Part shown: positions 24,501 through 37,970 of the stretch, in pieces
Layout: every line of letters starts with the position of its first letter
Position numbering within the stretch: position 1 is the stretch's first letter
NCBI GenBank assembly: GCA_037893245.1
Contig: JBAIAA010000606.1
Location: 372,001 to 436,000 of the forward strand
Length of the DNA stretch: 64,000 nucleotides
From: Crossaster papposus
Lineage: Eukaryota > Echinodermata > Asteroidea > Velatida > Solasteridae
Direction: 5' to 3'
Notes under the pieces: model-generated
Told to the model about the DNA's origin: nothing
The model's input: the letters and a program-made list of their open reading frames with translations, nothing else
The model's database searches: none
Made by a program: the position numbers and the translations under genes

Positions 24501-27500
24501 TGTGAGACTCATGCGTCAGGGCACTGGCGACATAGGCCTATGCGGCAATACACGTGTACATAGATACACATAAGAAAACATTGCTGCGAATGAGGATAAT
24601 GTTCTCGACTTATATTTGAGCTGCGAACCTCAACGTTGTTCGAGAATGAAGAGACACTCACCAGCTCGACATCTGAGCCAAAATATTGCCAAATTTCTCA
24701 ATAGAAAGAACCCAAACTGTGAGACTCATGCGTGAGGGGACTGGCGACATAGGCCTATGCGGCAATACACGTGTACATAGATACACATAAGAAAACATAG
24801 CTGCGAATGAGGATAATGTTCTCGACTTATATTTGAGCTGCGAACCTCAACGTTGTTCGAGAATGAAGAGACACTCACCAGCTCGACATCGGAGCCAAAA
24901 TATTGCCAAATTTCTCAATAGAAAGAACCCAAACTGTGAGACTCATGCGTCAGGGCACTGGCGACCTAGGCCAATGCGGCAATACACGTGTACATAGATA
25001 CACATCAGAAAAGGTGGGTGCGAATGAGGATAATTTTCTCGACTTATATTTGAGCTGCGAACCTCAACGTTGTTCGAGAATGAAGAGACACTCACCAGCT
25101 CGACATCTGAGCCAAAATATTGCTAAACTTCTCACTGGAAAAAACCCAAACCGTGAAACTCATGCGTCAGGGCACTGGCAACATAGGCCTATGCGGCAAT
25201 ACACGTGTACATAGATACACATAAGAAAACATGGCTGCGAATGAGGATAATGTTCTCGACTTATATTTGGGCTGCGAACCTCAACGTTGTTCGAGAATGA
25301 AGAGACACTCACCAGCTCGACATCGGAGCCAAAATATTGCCAAATTTCTCAATAGAAAGAACCCAAACTGTGAGACTCTTGCGTCAGGGCACTGACGGCA
25401 TAGGCCTACGCGGCAATACAACTGTACAAACATACACATCAGAAAAGGTGGGTGCGAATGAGGATAATTTTCTCGACTTATATTTGAGCTGCGAACCTCA
25501 ACGTTGTTCGAGAATGAAGAGACACTCACCAGCTCGACATCTGAGCCAAAATATTGCCAAACTTCTCACTGGAAAAAACCCAAACCGTGAAACTCATGCG
25601 TCAGGGCACTGGCGACATAGGCCTATGCGGCAATACACGTGTACATAGATACACATAAGAAAACATGGCTGCGAATGAGGATAATGTTCTCGACTTATAT
25701 TTGAGCTGCGAACCTCAATGTTGTTCGAGAATGAAGAGACACTCACCAGCTCGACATCGGAGCCAAAATATTGCCAAATTTCTCAATATAAGGAACCCAA
25801 ACTGTGAGACTCATGCGTCAGGGCACTGGCGACATAGGCCTATGCGGCAATACACGTGTACATAGATACACATAAGAAAACATTGCTGCGAATGAGGATA
25901 ATGTTCTCGACTTATATTTGAGCTGCGAACCTCAACGTTGTTCGAGAATGAAGAGACACTCACCAGCTCGACATCGGAGCCAAAATATTGCCAAATTTCT
26001 CAATAGAAAGAACCCAAACTGTGAGACTCATGCGTGAGGGGACTGGCGACATAGGCCTATGCGGCAATACACGTGTACATAGATACACATAAGAAAACAT
26101 AGCTGCGAATGAGGATAATGTTCTCGACTTATATTTGAGCTGCGAACCTCAACGTTGTTCGAGAATGAAGAGACACTCACCAGCTCGACATCGGGGCCAA
26201 AATATTGCCAAATTTCTCAATAGAAAGAACCCAAACTGTGAGACTCTTGCGTCAGGGCACTGACGGCATAGGCCTACGCGGCAATACACGTGTACATAGA
26301 TACACATAAGAAAACATGGCTGCGAATGAGGATAATTTTCTAGACTTATATCTGAGCTGCGAACCTCAACGTTGTTCGAGAATGAAGAGACACTCACCAG
26401 CTCGACATCTGAGCCAAAATATTGCCAAACTTCTCACTGGAAAAAAACCCAAACCGTGAGACCCATGTGTCAGGGCACTGACGGCATAGGCCTATGCGAC
26501 AATACAATGTACAAACATACACATCAGAAAACATGGCTGCGAATGAGGATAATTTTCTCGACTTATATTTGAGCTGCGAACCTCAACGTTGTTCGAGAAT
26601 GAAGAGACACTCACCAGCTCGACATCTGAGCCAAAATATTGCCAAACTTCTCACTGGAAAAAACCCAAACCGTGAGACTCATGCGTCAGGCCACTGGCGG
26701 CATAGGCCTATGCGGCAATACACGTGTACAAACATACACATAAGAAAAGGTGGCGGCGAATGAGGATAATTATTTCGACTTATATCTTAGCTGCGAACCT
26801 CAACGTTGTTCGAGAATGAAGAGACACTCACCATCTCGACATCTGAGCCAAATTATTGCCAAATTTCGAAATGGAAAGAACCCAAACTGTGAGACTCATG
26901 CGTCAGGGCATTGGCTACATAGGCCAATGCGGCAATACACGTGTACATAGATACACATAAGACTCATGCGTCAGGGCACTGGCTACATAGGCCAATGCGG
27001 CAATACACGTGTACATAGATACACATAAGAAAACATGGCTGCGAATGAGGATAATTTTCTCGACTTATATTTGAGCTGCGAACCTCAACGTTGTTCGAGA
27101 ATGAAGAGACACTCACCAGCTCGACATCTGATCCAAAATATTGCCAACTTTCTCAATGGAAAGGACCCAAACTGTGAGACTCATGCGTCAGGGCACTGGC
27201 GACATAGGCCAATGCGGCAATACACGTGTACATATATACACATAAGAAAACATGGCTGCGAATGACGATAATTTTCTAGACTTATATCTGAGCTGCGAAC
27301 CTCAACGTTGTTCGAGAATGAAGAGACACTCACCAGCTCGACATCTGAGCCAAAATATTGCCAAACTTCTCACTGGAAAAAACCCAAACCGTGAGACTCA
27401 TGCATCAGGCCACTGGCGGCATAGGCCTATGCGGCAATACACGTGTACAAACATACACATCAGAAAAGGTGGCTGCGAATGAGGATAATTTTCTCGACTT

Positions 27501-28600
27501 TTATTTGAGCTGCGAACCTCATCGTTGTTCGAGAATGAAGAGACACTCACCAGCTCGACATCGGAGCCAAAATATTGCCAAATTTCTCAATAGAAAGAAC
27601 CCAAACTGTGAAACTCATGCGTCAGGGCACTGGCGACATAGGCATATGCGGCAATACAAGTGTACATAGATACACATAAGAAAACATGGCTGCGAATGAG
27701 GATAATGTTCTCGACTTATATTTGAGCTGCGAACCTCAATGTTGTTCGAGAATGAAGAGACACTCACCAGCTCGACATCGGAGCCAAAATATTGCCAAAT
27801 TTCTCAATATAAGGAACCCAAACTGTGAGACTCATGCGTCAGGGCACTGGCGACATAGGCCTATGCGGCAATACACGTGTACATAGATACACATAAGAAA
27901 ACATTGCTGCGAATGAGGATAATGTTCTCGACTTATATTTGAGCTGCAAACCTCAACGTTGTTCGAGAATGAAGAGACACTCACCAGCTCGACATCGGAG
28001 CCAAAATATTGCCAAATTTCTCAATAGAAAGAACCCAAACTGTGAGACTCATGCGTGAGGGGACTGGCGACATAGGCCTATGCGGCAATACACGTGTACA
28101 TAGATACACATAAGAAAACATAGCTGCGAATGAGGATAATGTTCTCGACTTATATTTGAGCTGCGAACCTCAACGTTGTTCGAGAATGAAGAGACACTCA
28201 CCAGCTCGACATCGGGGCCAAAATATTGCCAAATTTCTCAATAGAAAGAACCCAAACTGTGAGACTCTTGCGTCAGGGCACTGACGGCATAGGCCTACGC
28301 GGCAATACACGTGTACATAGATACACATAAGAAAACATGGCTGCGAATGAGGATAATTTTCTAGACTTATATCTGAGCTGCGAACCTCAACGTTGTTCGA
28401 GAATGAAGAGACACTCACCAGCTCGACATCGGAGCCAAAATATTGCCAAATTTCTCAATAGAAAGAACCCAAACTGTGAAACTCATGCGTCAGGGCACTG
28501 GCGACATAGGCCTATGTGGCAATACACGTGTACATAGATACACATAAGAAAACATGGCTGCGAATGAGGATAATGTTCTCGACTTATATTTGAGCTGCGA
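21540..28600 (+). repeat. Block B segment 2, mirror of A about 4060-10040 and of C about 52530-59590
   Basis: The sum with C is constant at 81129 from 21866 to about 28537, meaning 6.7 kb with no net indel between B and C. With A it steps through 31582, 31799 and 32667. Type 2 monomers with GGTGGGTGCG dominate about 21.9-25.5 kb. Rare shared variants include AACATGATGCG at about 22625, AATGCACGTG at about 23029 and GACATCGGGGCC at about 26188 and 28212. Confidence 0.85.
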
Positions 28601-28810
28601 ACCTCAATGTTGTTCGAGAATGAAGAGACACTCACCAGCTCGACATCTGAGCCAAAATATTGCCAAACTTCTCACTGGAAAAAAACCCAAACCGTGAGAC
28701 CCATGTGTCAGGGCACTGACGGCATAGGCCTATGCGACAATACAATGTACAAACATACACATCAGAAAACATGGCTGCGAATGAGGATAATTTTCTCGAC
28801 TTATATTTGA

Positions 28811-28830
28811 GCTGCGAACCGAGAATGAAG
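28811..28830 (+). repeat. 12-bp deletion monomer variant (205 bp), 10 copies in the window
   Basis: Here GCGAACC runs straight into GAGAATGAAG, removing 12 bases that include CAACGTTG. The other copies are at about 31331 (forward) and about 3847, 45531, 46387, 48681, 49605, 51180, 52104 and 52309 (reverse). The excess in block C follows from its local amplifications. The 856-bp and 1129-bp unit lengths require one and two of these shortened monomers respectively. Confidence 0.85.
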
Positions 28831-30302
28831 AGACACTCACCAGCTCGACATCTGAGCCAAAATATTGCCAAACTTCTCACTGGAAAAAACCCAAACCGTG
28901 AGACTCATGCGTCAGGCCACTGGCGGCATAGGCCTATGCGGCAATACACGTGTACAAACATACACATAAGAAAAGGTGGCGGCGAATGAGGATAATTATT
29001 TCGACTTATATCTTAGCTGCGAACCTCAACGTTGTTCGAGAATGAAGAGACACTCACCATCTCGACATCTGAGCCAAATTATTGCCAAATTTCGAAATGG
29101 AAAGAACCCAAACTGTGAGACTCATGCGTCAGGGCATTGGCTACATAGGCCAATGCGGCAATACACGTGTACATAGATACACATAAGACTCATGCGTCAG
29201 GGCACTGGCTACATAGGCCAATGCGGCAATACACGTGTACATAGATACACATAAGAAAACATGGCTGCGAATGAGGATAATTTTCTCGACTTATATTTGA
29301 GTTGCGAACCTCAACGTTGTTCGAGAATGAAGAGACACTCACCAGCTCGACATCTGATCCAAAATATTGCCAACTTTCTCAATGGAAAGGACCCAAACTG
29401 TGAGACTCATGCGTCAGGGCACTGGCGACATAGGCCAATGCGGCAAAACACGTGTACATAGATACACATAAGAAAACATGGCTGCGAATGACGATAATTT
29501 TCTAGACTTATATCTGAGCTGCGAACCTCAACGTTGTTCGAGAATGAAGAGACACTCACCAGCTCGACATCTGAGCCAAAATATTGCCAAACTTCTCACT
29601 GGAAAAAACCCAAACCGTGAGACTCATGCATCAGGCCACTGGCGGCATAGGCCTATGCGGCAATACACGTGTACAAACATACACATCAGAAAAGGTGGCT
29701 GCGAATGAGGATAATTTTCTCGACTTTTATTTGAGCTGCGAACCTCATCGTTGTTCGAGAATGAAGAGACACTCACCAGCTCGACATCGGAGCCAAAATA
29801 TTGCCAAATTTCTCAATAGAAAGAACCCAAACTGTGAGACTCATGCGTCAGGGCATTGGCTACATAGGCCAATGCGGCAATACACGTGTACATAGATACA
29901 CATAAGACTCATGCGTCAGGGCACTGGCTACATAGGCCAATGCGGCAATACACGTGTACATAGATACACATAAGAAAACATGGCTGCGAATGAGGATAAT
30001 TTTCTCGACTTATATTTGAGCTGCGAACCTCAACGTTGTTCGAGAATGAAGAGACACTCACCAGCTCGACATCTGATCCAAAATATTGCCAACTTTCTCA
30101 ATGGAAAGGACCCAAACTGTGAGACTCATGCGTCAGGGCACTGGCGACATAGGCCAATGCGGCAAAACACGTGTACATAGATACACATAAGAAAACATGG
30201 CTGCGAATGACGATAATTTTCTAGACTTATATCTGAGCTGCGAACCTCAACGTTGTTCGAGAATGAAGAGACACTCACCAGCTCGACATCTGAGCCAAAA
30301 TA

Positions 30303-30736
30303 TTGCAAAACTTCTCACTGGAAAAAACCCAAACCGTGAGACTCATGCATCAGGCCACTGGCGGCATAGGCCTATGCGGCAATACACGTGTACAAACATA
30401 CACATCAGAAAAGGTGGCTGCGAATGAGGATAATTTTCTCGACTTTTATTTGAGCTGCGAACCTCATCGTTGTTCGAGAATGAAGAGACACTCACCAGCT
30501 CGACATCTGAGCCAAAATATTGCAAAACTTCTCACTGGAAAAAACCCAAACCGTGAGACTCATGCATCAGGCCACTGGCGGCATAGGCCTATGCGGCAAT
30601 ACACGTGTACAAACATACACATCAGAAAAGGTGGCTGCGAATGAGGATAATTTTCTCGACTTTTATTTGAGCTGCGAACCTCATCGTTGTTCGAGAATGA
30701 AGAGACACTCACCAGCTCGACATCGGAGCCAAAATA
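30303..30736 (+). repeat. Local doubling of one type 2 monomer (217 bp x 2)
   Basis: Two adjacent monomers carry the same rare combination: ATATTGCAAAAC, CATGCATCAGGCC and CCTCATCGTTG. The mirror positions in block C (e.g. 46125-46342 and 46981-47198) have one copy each, and the coordinate-sum change is accounted for by this extra 217 bp. This is a single-monomer gain in B or a loss in C. Confidence 0.75.
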
Positions 30737-32490
30737 TTGCCAAATTTCTCAATAGAAAGAACCCAAACTGTGAGACTCATGCGTCAGGGCACTGGCGACA
30801 TAGGCCTATGCGGAAATACACGTGTACATAGATACACATACGAAAACATGGCTGCGAATGAGGATAATGTTCTCGACTTATATTTGAGCTGCGAACCTCA
30901 ACGTTGTTCGAGAATGAAGAGACACTCACCAGCTCGACATCGGAGCCAAAATATTGCCAAATTTCTCAATAGAAAGAACCCAAACTGTGAGACTCATGCG
31001 TCAGGGCACTGGCGACATAGGCCTTTGCGGAAATACACGTGTACATAGATACACATAAGAAAACATGGCTGCGAATGAGGATAATGTTCTCGACTTATAT
31101 TTGAGCTGCGAACCTCAACGTTGTTCGAGAATGAAGAGACACTCACCAGCTCGACATCGGAGCCAAAATATTGCCAATTTTCTCAATGGAAAGGACCCAA
31201 ACTGTGAGACTCATGCGTCAGGGCACTGGCGACATAGGCCAATGTGGCAATATAAGTGTACAAACATACACATCAGAAAAGGTGGCTGCGAATGAGGATA
31301 ATTTTCTCGACTTATATTTGAGCTGCGAACCGAGAATGAAGAGACACTCACCAGCTCGACATCTGAGCCAAAATATTGCCAAACTTCTCACTGGAAAAAA
31401 CCCAAACCGTGAGACTCATGCGTCAGGCCACTGGCGGCATAGGCCTATGCGGCAATACACGTGTACAAACATACACATAAGAAAAGGTGGCGGCGAATGA
31501 GGATAATTATTTCGACTTATATCTTAGCTGCGAACCTCAACGTTGTTCGAGAATGAAGAAACACTCACCATCTCGACATCTGAGCCAAATTATTGCCAAA
31601 TTTCGAAATGGAAAGAACCCAAACTGTGAGACTCATGCGTCAGGGCATTGGCTACATAGGCCAATGCGGCAATACACGTGTACATAGATACACATAAGAC
31701 TCATGCGTCAGGGCACTGGCTACATAGGCCAATGCGGCAATACACGTGTACATAGATACACATAAGAAAACATGGCTGCGAATGAGGATAATTTTCTCGA
31801 CTTATATTTGAGCTGCGAACCTCAACGTTGTTCGAGAATGAAGAGACACTCACCAGCTCGACATCTGATCCAAAATATTGCCAACTTTCTCAATGGAAAG
31901 GACCCAAACTGTGAGACTCATGCGTCAGGGCACTGGCGACATAGGCCAATGCGGCAAAACACGTGTACATAGATACACATAAGAAAACATGGCTGCGAAT
32001 GACGATAATTTTCTAGACTTATATCTGAGCTGCGAACCTCAACGTTGTTCGAGAATGAAGAGACACTCACCAGCTCGACATCTGAGCCAAAATATTGCCA
32101 AACTTCTCACTGGAAAAAACCCAAACCGTGAGACTCATGCATCAGGCCACTGGCGGCATAGGCCTATGCGGCAATACACGTGTACAACCATACACATCAG
32201 AAAAGGTGGCTGCGAATGAGGATAATTTTCTCGACTTTTATTTGAGCTGCGAACCTCATCGTTGTTCGAGAATGAAGAGACACTCACCAGCTCGACATCG
32301 GAGCCAAAATATTGCCAAATTTCTCAATAGAAAGAACCCAAACTGTGAGACTCATGCGTCAGGGCATTGGCTACATAGGCCAATGCGGCAATACACGTGT
32401 ACATAGATACACATAAGACTCATGCGTCAGGGCACTGGCTACATAGGCCAATGCGGCAATACACGTGTACATAGATACACATAAGAAAAC

Positions 32491-35400
32491 ATGGCTGCGA
32501 ATGAGGATAATTTTCTCGACTTATATTTGAGCTGCGAACCTCAACGTTGTTCGAGAATGAAGAGACACTCACCAGCTCGACATCTGATCCAAAATATTGC
32601 CAACTTTCTCAATGGAAAGGACCCAAACTGTGAGACTCATGCGTCAGGGCACTGGCGACATAGGCCAATGCGGCAAAACACGTGTACATAGATACACATA
32701 AGAAAACATGGCTGCGAATGACGATAATTTTCTAGACTTATATCTGAGCTGCGAACCTCAACGTTGTTCGAGAATGAAGAGACACTCACCAGCTCGACAT
32801 CGGAGCCAAAATATTGCCAAATTTCTCAATAGAAAGAACCCAAACTGTGAGACTCATGCGTCAGGGCACTGGCGACATAGGCCTATGCGGAAATACACGT
32901 GTACATAGATACACATAAGAAAACATGGCTGCGAATGAGGATAATGTTCTCGACTTATATTTGAGCTGCGAACCTCAACGTTGTTCGAGAATGAAGAGAC
33001 ACTCACCAGCTCGACATCGGAGCCAAAATATTGCCAAATTTCTCAATAGAAAGAACCCAAACTGTGAGACTCATGCGTCAGGGCACTGGCGACATAGGCC
33101 AATGTGGCAATATAAGTGTACAAACATACACATCAGAAAAGGTGGCTGCGAATGAGGATAATTTTCTCGACTTATATTTGAGCTGCGAACCTCAACGTTG
33201 TTCGAGAATGAAGAGACACTCACCAGCTCGACATCTGAGCCGAAATATTGCCAAATTTTTCAATGGAAAGAACCCAAACTGTGAGACTCATGAGTCAGGG
33301 TACTGGCGACATAGGCCAGTGCGGCAATACACGTGTACATAGATACACATAAGAAAACATTGCTGCGAATGAGGATTATTTTCTCGACTTATATCTGAGC
33401 TGCGAAACTCAACTTTGTTCGAGAATGAAGAGACACTCACCAGCTCGACATCTGAGCCAAAATATTTCCAAATTTCTCACTGGAAAAAACCCAAACCATG
33501 AGACACATGCGTCAGGCCACTGGCGGCATAGGCCTATGCGGCAATACACGTGTACAAAAATACACATCAGAAAAGGTGGCTGCGAATGAGGATAATTTTC
33601 TCGACTTATATTTGAGCTGCGAAACTCAACGTTGTTCGAGAATGAATAGACACTCACCAGCTCGACATCGGAGCCAAAATATTGCCAAATTTCTCAATAG
33701 AAAGAACCCAAACTGTGAGGCTCATGTGTCAGGGCACTGGCGACATAGGCCTATGCGGCAATACACGTGTACATAGATACACATAAGAAAACATTGCTGC
33801 GAATGAGGATAATGTTCTCGACTTATATTTGAGCTGCGAAACTCAACGTTGTTCGAGAATGAATAGACACTCACCAGCTCGACATCGGAGCCAAAATATT
33901 GCCAAATTTCTCAATAGAAAGAACCCAAACTGTGAGACTCATGCGTCAGGGCATTGGCTACATAGGCCAATGCGGCAATACACGTGTACATAGATACACA
34001 TAAGACTCATGCGTCAGGGCACTGGCTACATAGGCCAATGCGGCAATACACGTGTACATAGATACACATAAGAAAACATGGCTGCGAATGAGGATAATTT
34101 TCTCGACTTATATTTGAGCTGCGAACCTCAACGTTGTTCGAGAATGAAGAGACACTCACCAGCTCGACATCTGATCCAAAATATTGCCAACTTTCTCAAT
34201 GGAAAGGACCCAAACTGTGAGACTCATGCGTCAGGGCACTGGCGACATAGGCCAATGCGGCAAAACACGTGTACATAGATACACATAAGAAAACATGGCT
34301 GCGAATGACGATAATTTTCTAGACTTATATCTGAGCTGCGAACCTCAACGTTGTTCGAGAATGAAGAGACACTCACCAGCTCGACATCTGAGCCAAAATA
34401 TTGCCAAACTTCTCACTGGAAAAAACCCAAACCGTGAGACTCATGCATCAGGCCACTGGCGGCATAGGCCTATGCGGCAATACACGTGTACAAACATACA
34501 CATCAGAAAAGGTGGCTGCGAATGAGGATAATTTTCTCGACTTTTATTTGAGCTGCGAACCTCATCGTTGTTCGAGAATGAAGAGACACTCACCAGCTCG
34601 ACATCGGAGCCAAAATATTGCCAAATTTCTCAATAGAAAGAACCCAAACTGTGAGACTCATGCGTCAGGGCATTGGCTACATAGGCCAATGCGGCAATAC
34701 ACGTGTACATAGATACACATAAGACTCATGCGTCAGGGCACTGGCTACATAGGCCAATGCGGCAATACACGTGTACATAGATACACATAAGAAAACATGG
34801 CTGCGAATGAGGATAATTTTCTCGACTTATATTTGAGCTGCGAACCTCAACGTTGTTCGAGAATGAAGAGACACTCACCAGCTCGACATCTGATCCAAAA
34901 TATTGCCAACTTTCTCAATGGAAAGGACCCAAACTGTGAGACTCATGCGTCAGGGCACTGGCGACATAGGCCAATGCGGCAAAACACGTGTACATAGATA
35001 CACATAAGAAAACATGGCTGCGAATGACGATAATTTTCTAGACTTATATCTGAGCTGCGAACCTCAACGTTGTTCGAGAATGAAGAGACACTCACCAGCT
35101 CGACATCTGAGCCAAAATATTGCAAAACTTCTCACTGGAAAAAACCCAAACCGTGAGACTCATGCATCAGGCCACTGGCGGCATAGGCCTATGCGGCAAT
35201 ACACGTGTACAAACATACACATCAGAAAAGGTGGCTGCGAATGAGGATAATTTTCTCGACTTTTATTTGAGCTGCGAACCTCATCGTTGTTCGAGAATGA
35301 AGAGACACTCACCAGCTCGACATCGGAGCCAAAATATTGCCAAATTTCTCAATAGAAAGAACCCAAACTGTGAGACTCATGCGTCAGGGCACTGGCGACA

Positions 35401-37970
35401 TAGGCCAATGTGGCAATATAAGTGTACAAACATACACATCAGAAAAGGTGGCTGCGAATGAGGATAATTTTCTCGACTTATATTTGAGCTGCGAACCTCA
35501 ACGTTGTTCGAGAATGAAGAGACACTCACCAGCTCGACATCTGAGCCGAAATATTGCCAAATTTTTCAATGGAAAGAACCCAAACTGTGAGACTCATGAG
35601 TCAGGGTACTGGCGACATAGGCCAGTGCGGCAATACACGTGTACATAGATACACATAAGAAAACATTGCTGCGAATGAGGATTATTTTCTCGACTTATAT
35701 CTGAGCTGCGAAACTCAACTTTGTTCGAGAATGAAGAGACACTCACCAGCTCGACATCTGAGCCAAAATATTTCCAAATTTCTCACTGGAAAAAACCCAA
35801 ACCATGAGACACATGCGTCAGGCCACTGGCGGCATAGGCCTATGCGGCAATACACGTGTACAAAAATACACATCAGAAAAGGTGGCTGCGAATGAGGATA
35901 ATTTTCTCGACTTATATTTGAGCTGCGAAACTCAACGTTGTTCGAGAATGAATAGACACTCACCAGCTCGACATCGGAGCCAAAATATTGCCAAATTTCT
36001 CAATAGAAAGAACCCAAACTGTGAGGCTCATGTGTCAGGGCACTGGCGACATAGGCCTATGCGGCAATACACGTGTACATAGATACACATAAGAAAACAT
36101 TGCTGCGAATGAGGATAATGTTCTCGACTTATATTTGAGCTGCGAAACTCAACGTTGTTCGAGAATGAATAGACACTCACCAGCTCGACATCGGAGCCAA
36201 AATATTGCCAAATTTCTCAATAGAAAGAACCCAAACTGTGAGACTCATGCGTCAGGGCATTGGCTACATAGGCCAATGCGGCAATACACGTGTACATAGA
36301 TACACATAAGACTCATGCGTCAGGGCACTGGCTACATAGGCCAATGCGGCAATACACGTGTACATAGATACACATAAGAAAACATGGCTGCGAATGAGGA
36401 TAATTTTCTCGACTTATATTTGAGCTGCGAACCTCAACGTTGTTCGAGAATGAAGAGACACTCACCAGCTCGACATCTGATCCAAAATATTGCCAACTTT
36501 CTCAATGGAAAGGACCCAAACTGTGAGACTCATGCGTCAGGGCACTGGCGACATAGGCCAATGCGGCAAAACACGTGTACATAGATACACATAAGAAAAC
36601 ATGGCTGCGAATGACGATAATTTTCTAGACTTATATCTGAGCTGCGAACCTCAACGTTGTTCGAGAATGAAGAGACACTCACCAGCTCGACATCTGAGCC
36701 AAAATATTGCAAAACTTCTCACTGGAAAAAACCCAAACCGTGAGACTCATGCATCAGGCCACTGGCGGCATAGGCCTATGCGGCAATACACGTGTACAAA
36801 CATACACATCAGAAAAGGTGGCTGCGAATGAGGATAATTTTCTCGACTTTTATTTGAGCTGCGAACCTCATCGTTGTTCGAGAATGAAGAGACACTCACC
36901 AGCTCGACATCGGAGCCAAAATATTGCCAAATTTCTCAATAGAAAGAACCCAAACTGTGAGACTCATGCGTCAGGGCACTGGCGACATAGGCCAATGTGG
37001 CAATATAAGTGTACAAACATACACATCAGAAAAGGTGGCTGCGAATGAGGATAATTTTCTCGACTTATATTTGAGCTGCGAACCTCAACGTTGTTCGAGA
37101 ATGAAGAGACACTCACCAGCTCGACATCTGAGCCGAAATATTGCCAAATTTTTCAATGGAAAGAACCCAAACTGTGAGACTCATGAGTCAGGGTACTGGC
37201 GACATAGGCCAGTGCGGCAATACACGTGTACATAGATACACATAAGAAAACATTGCTGCGAATGAGGATTATTTTCTCGACTTATATCTGAGCTGCGAAA
37301 CTCAACTTTGTTCGAGAATGAAGAGACACTCACCAGCTCGACATCTGAGCCAAAATATTTCCAAATTTCTCACTGGAAAAAACCCAAACCATGAGACACA
37401 TGCGTCAGGCCACTGGCGGCATAGGCCTATGCGGCAATACACGTGTACAAAAATACACATCAGAAAAGGTGGCTGCGAATGAGGATAATTTTCTCGACTT
37501 ATATTTGAGCTGCGAAACTCAACGTTGTTCGAGAATGAATAGACACTCACCAGCTCGACATCGGAGCCAAAATATTGCCAAATTTCTCAATAGAAAGAAC
37601 CCAAACTGTGAGGCTCATGTGTCAGGGCACTGGCGACATAGGCCTATGCGGCAATACACGTGTACATAGATACACATAAGAAAACATTGCTGCGAATGAG
37701 GATAATGTTCTCGACTTATATTTGAGCTGCGAAACTCAACGTTGTTCGAGAATGAATAGACACTCACCAGCTCGACATCGGAGCCAAAATATTGCCAAAT
37801 TTCTCAATAGAAAGAACCCAAACTGTGAGACTCATGCGTCAGGGCATTGGCTACATAGGCCAATGCGGCAATACACGTGTACATAGATACACATAAGACT
37901 CATGCGTCAGGGCACTGGCTACATAGGCCAATGCGGCAATACACGTGTACATAGATACACATAAGAAAAC
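32491..37970 (+). repeat. Higher-order repeat units of 1587 bp and 719 bp
   Basis: The same series of variant monomers repeats at 1587 bp: 34797, 36384 and 37971 begin equivalent units, and 32491 to 34078 is a related but partly different unit. A 719-bp unit (285+217+217) lies between 34078 and 34797 and recurs after 37971. 1587 equals six 217-bp monomers plus one 285-bp monomer. Marker variants within the 1587-bp unit are AATATTTCCAAATTTC (about 33464, 35770, 37357), GGTACTGGCGAC and ACAAAAATACAC. Adjacent copies look almost identical, implying recent amplification. Confidence 0.85.

Larger units (their letters stand above)
28600..32480 (+). repeat. Block B segment 3, mirror of A to 2168 and of C about 43954-48894
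   Basis: Contains the two forward copies of the 12-bp deletion (about 28820 and 31331), 719-bp spaced units (e.g. 29261 to 29980) and a doubled type 2 monomer carrying ATATTGCAAAAC (starting at about 30303 and 30520). C has only a single such monomer at the mirror position. GAATGAAGAAACACTC at about 31551 is a rare change shared with C at about 45302. Confidence 0.83.
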
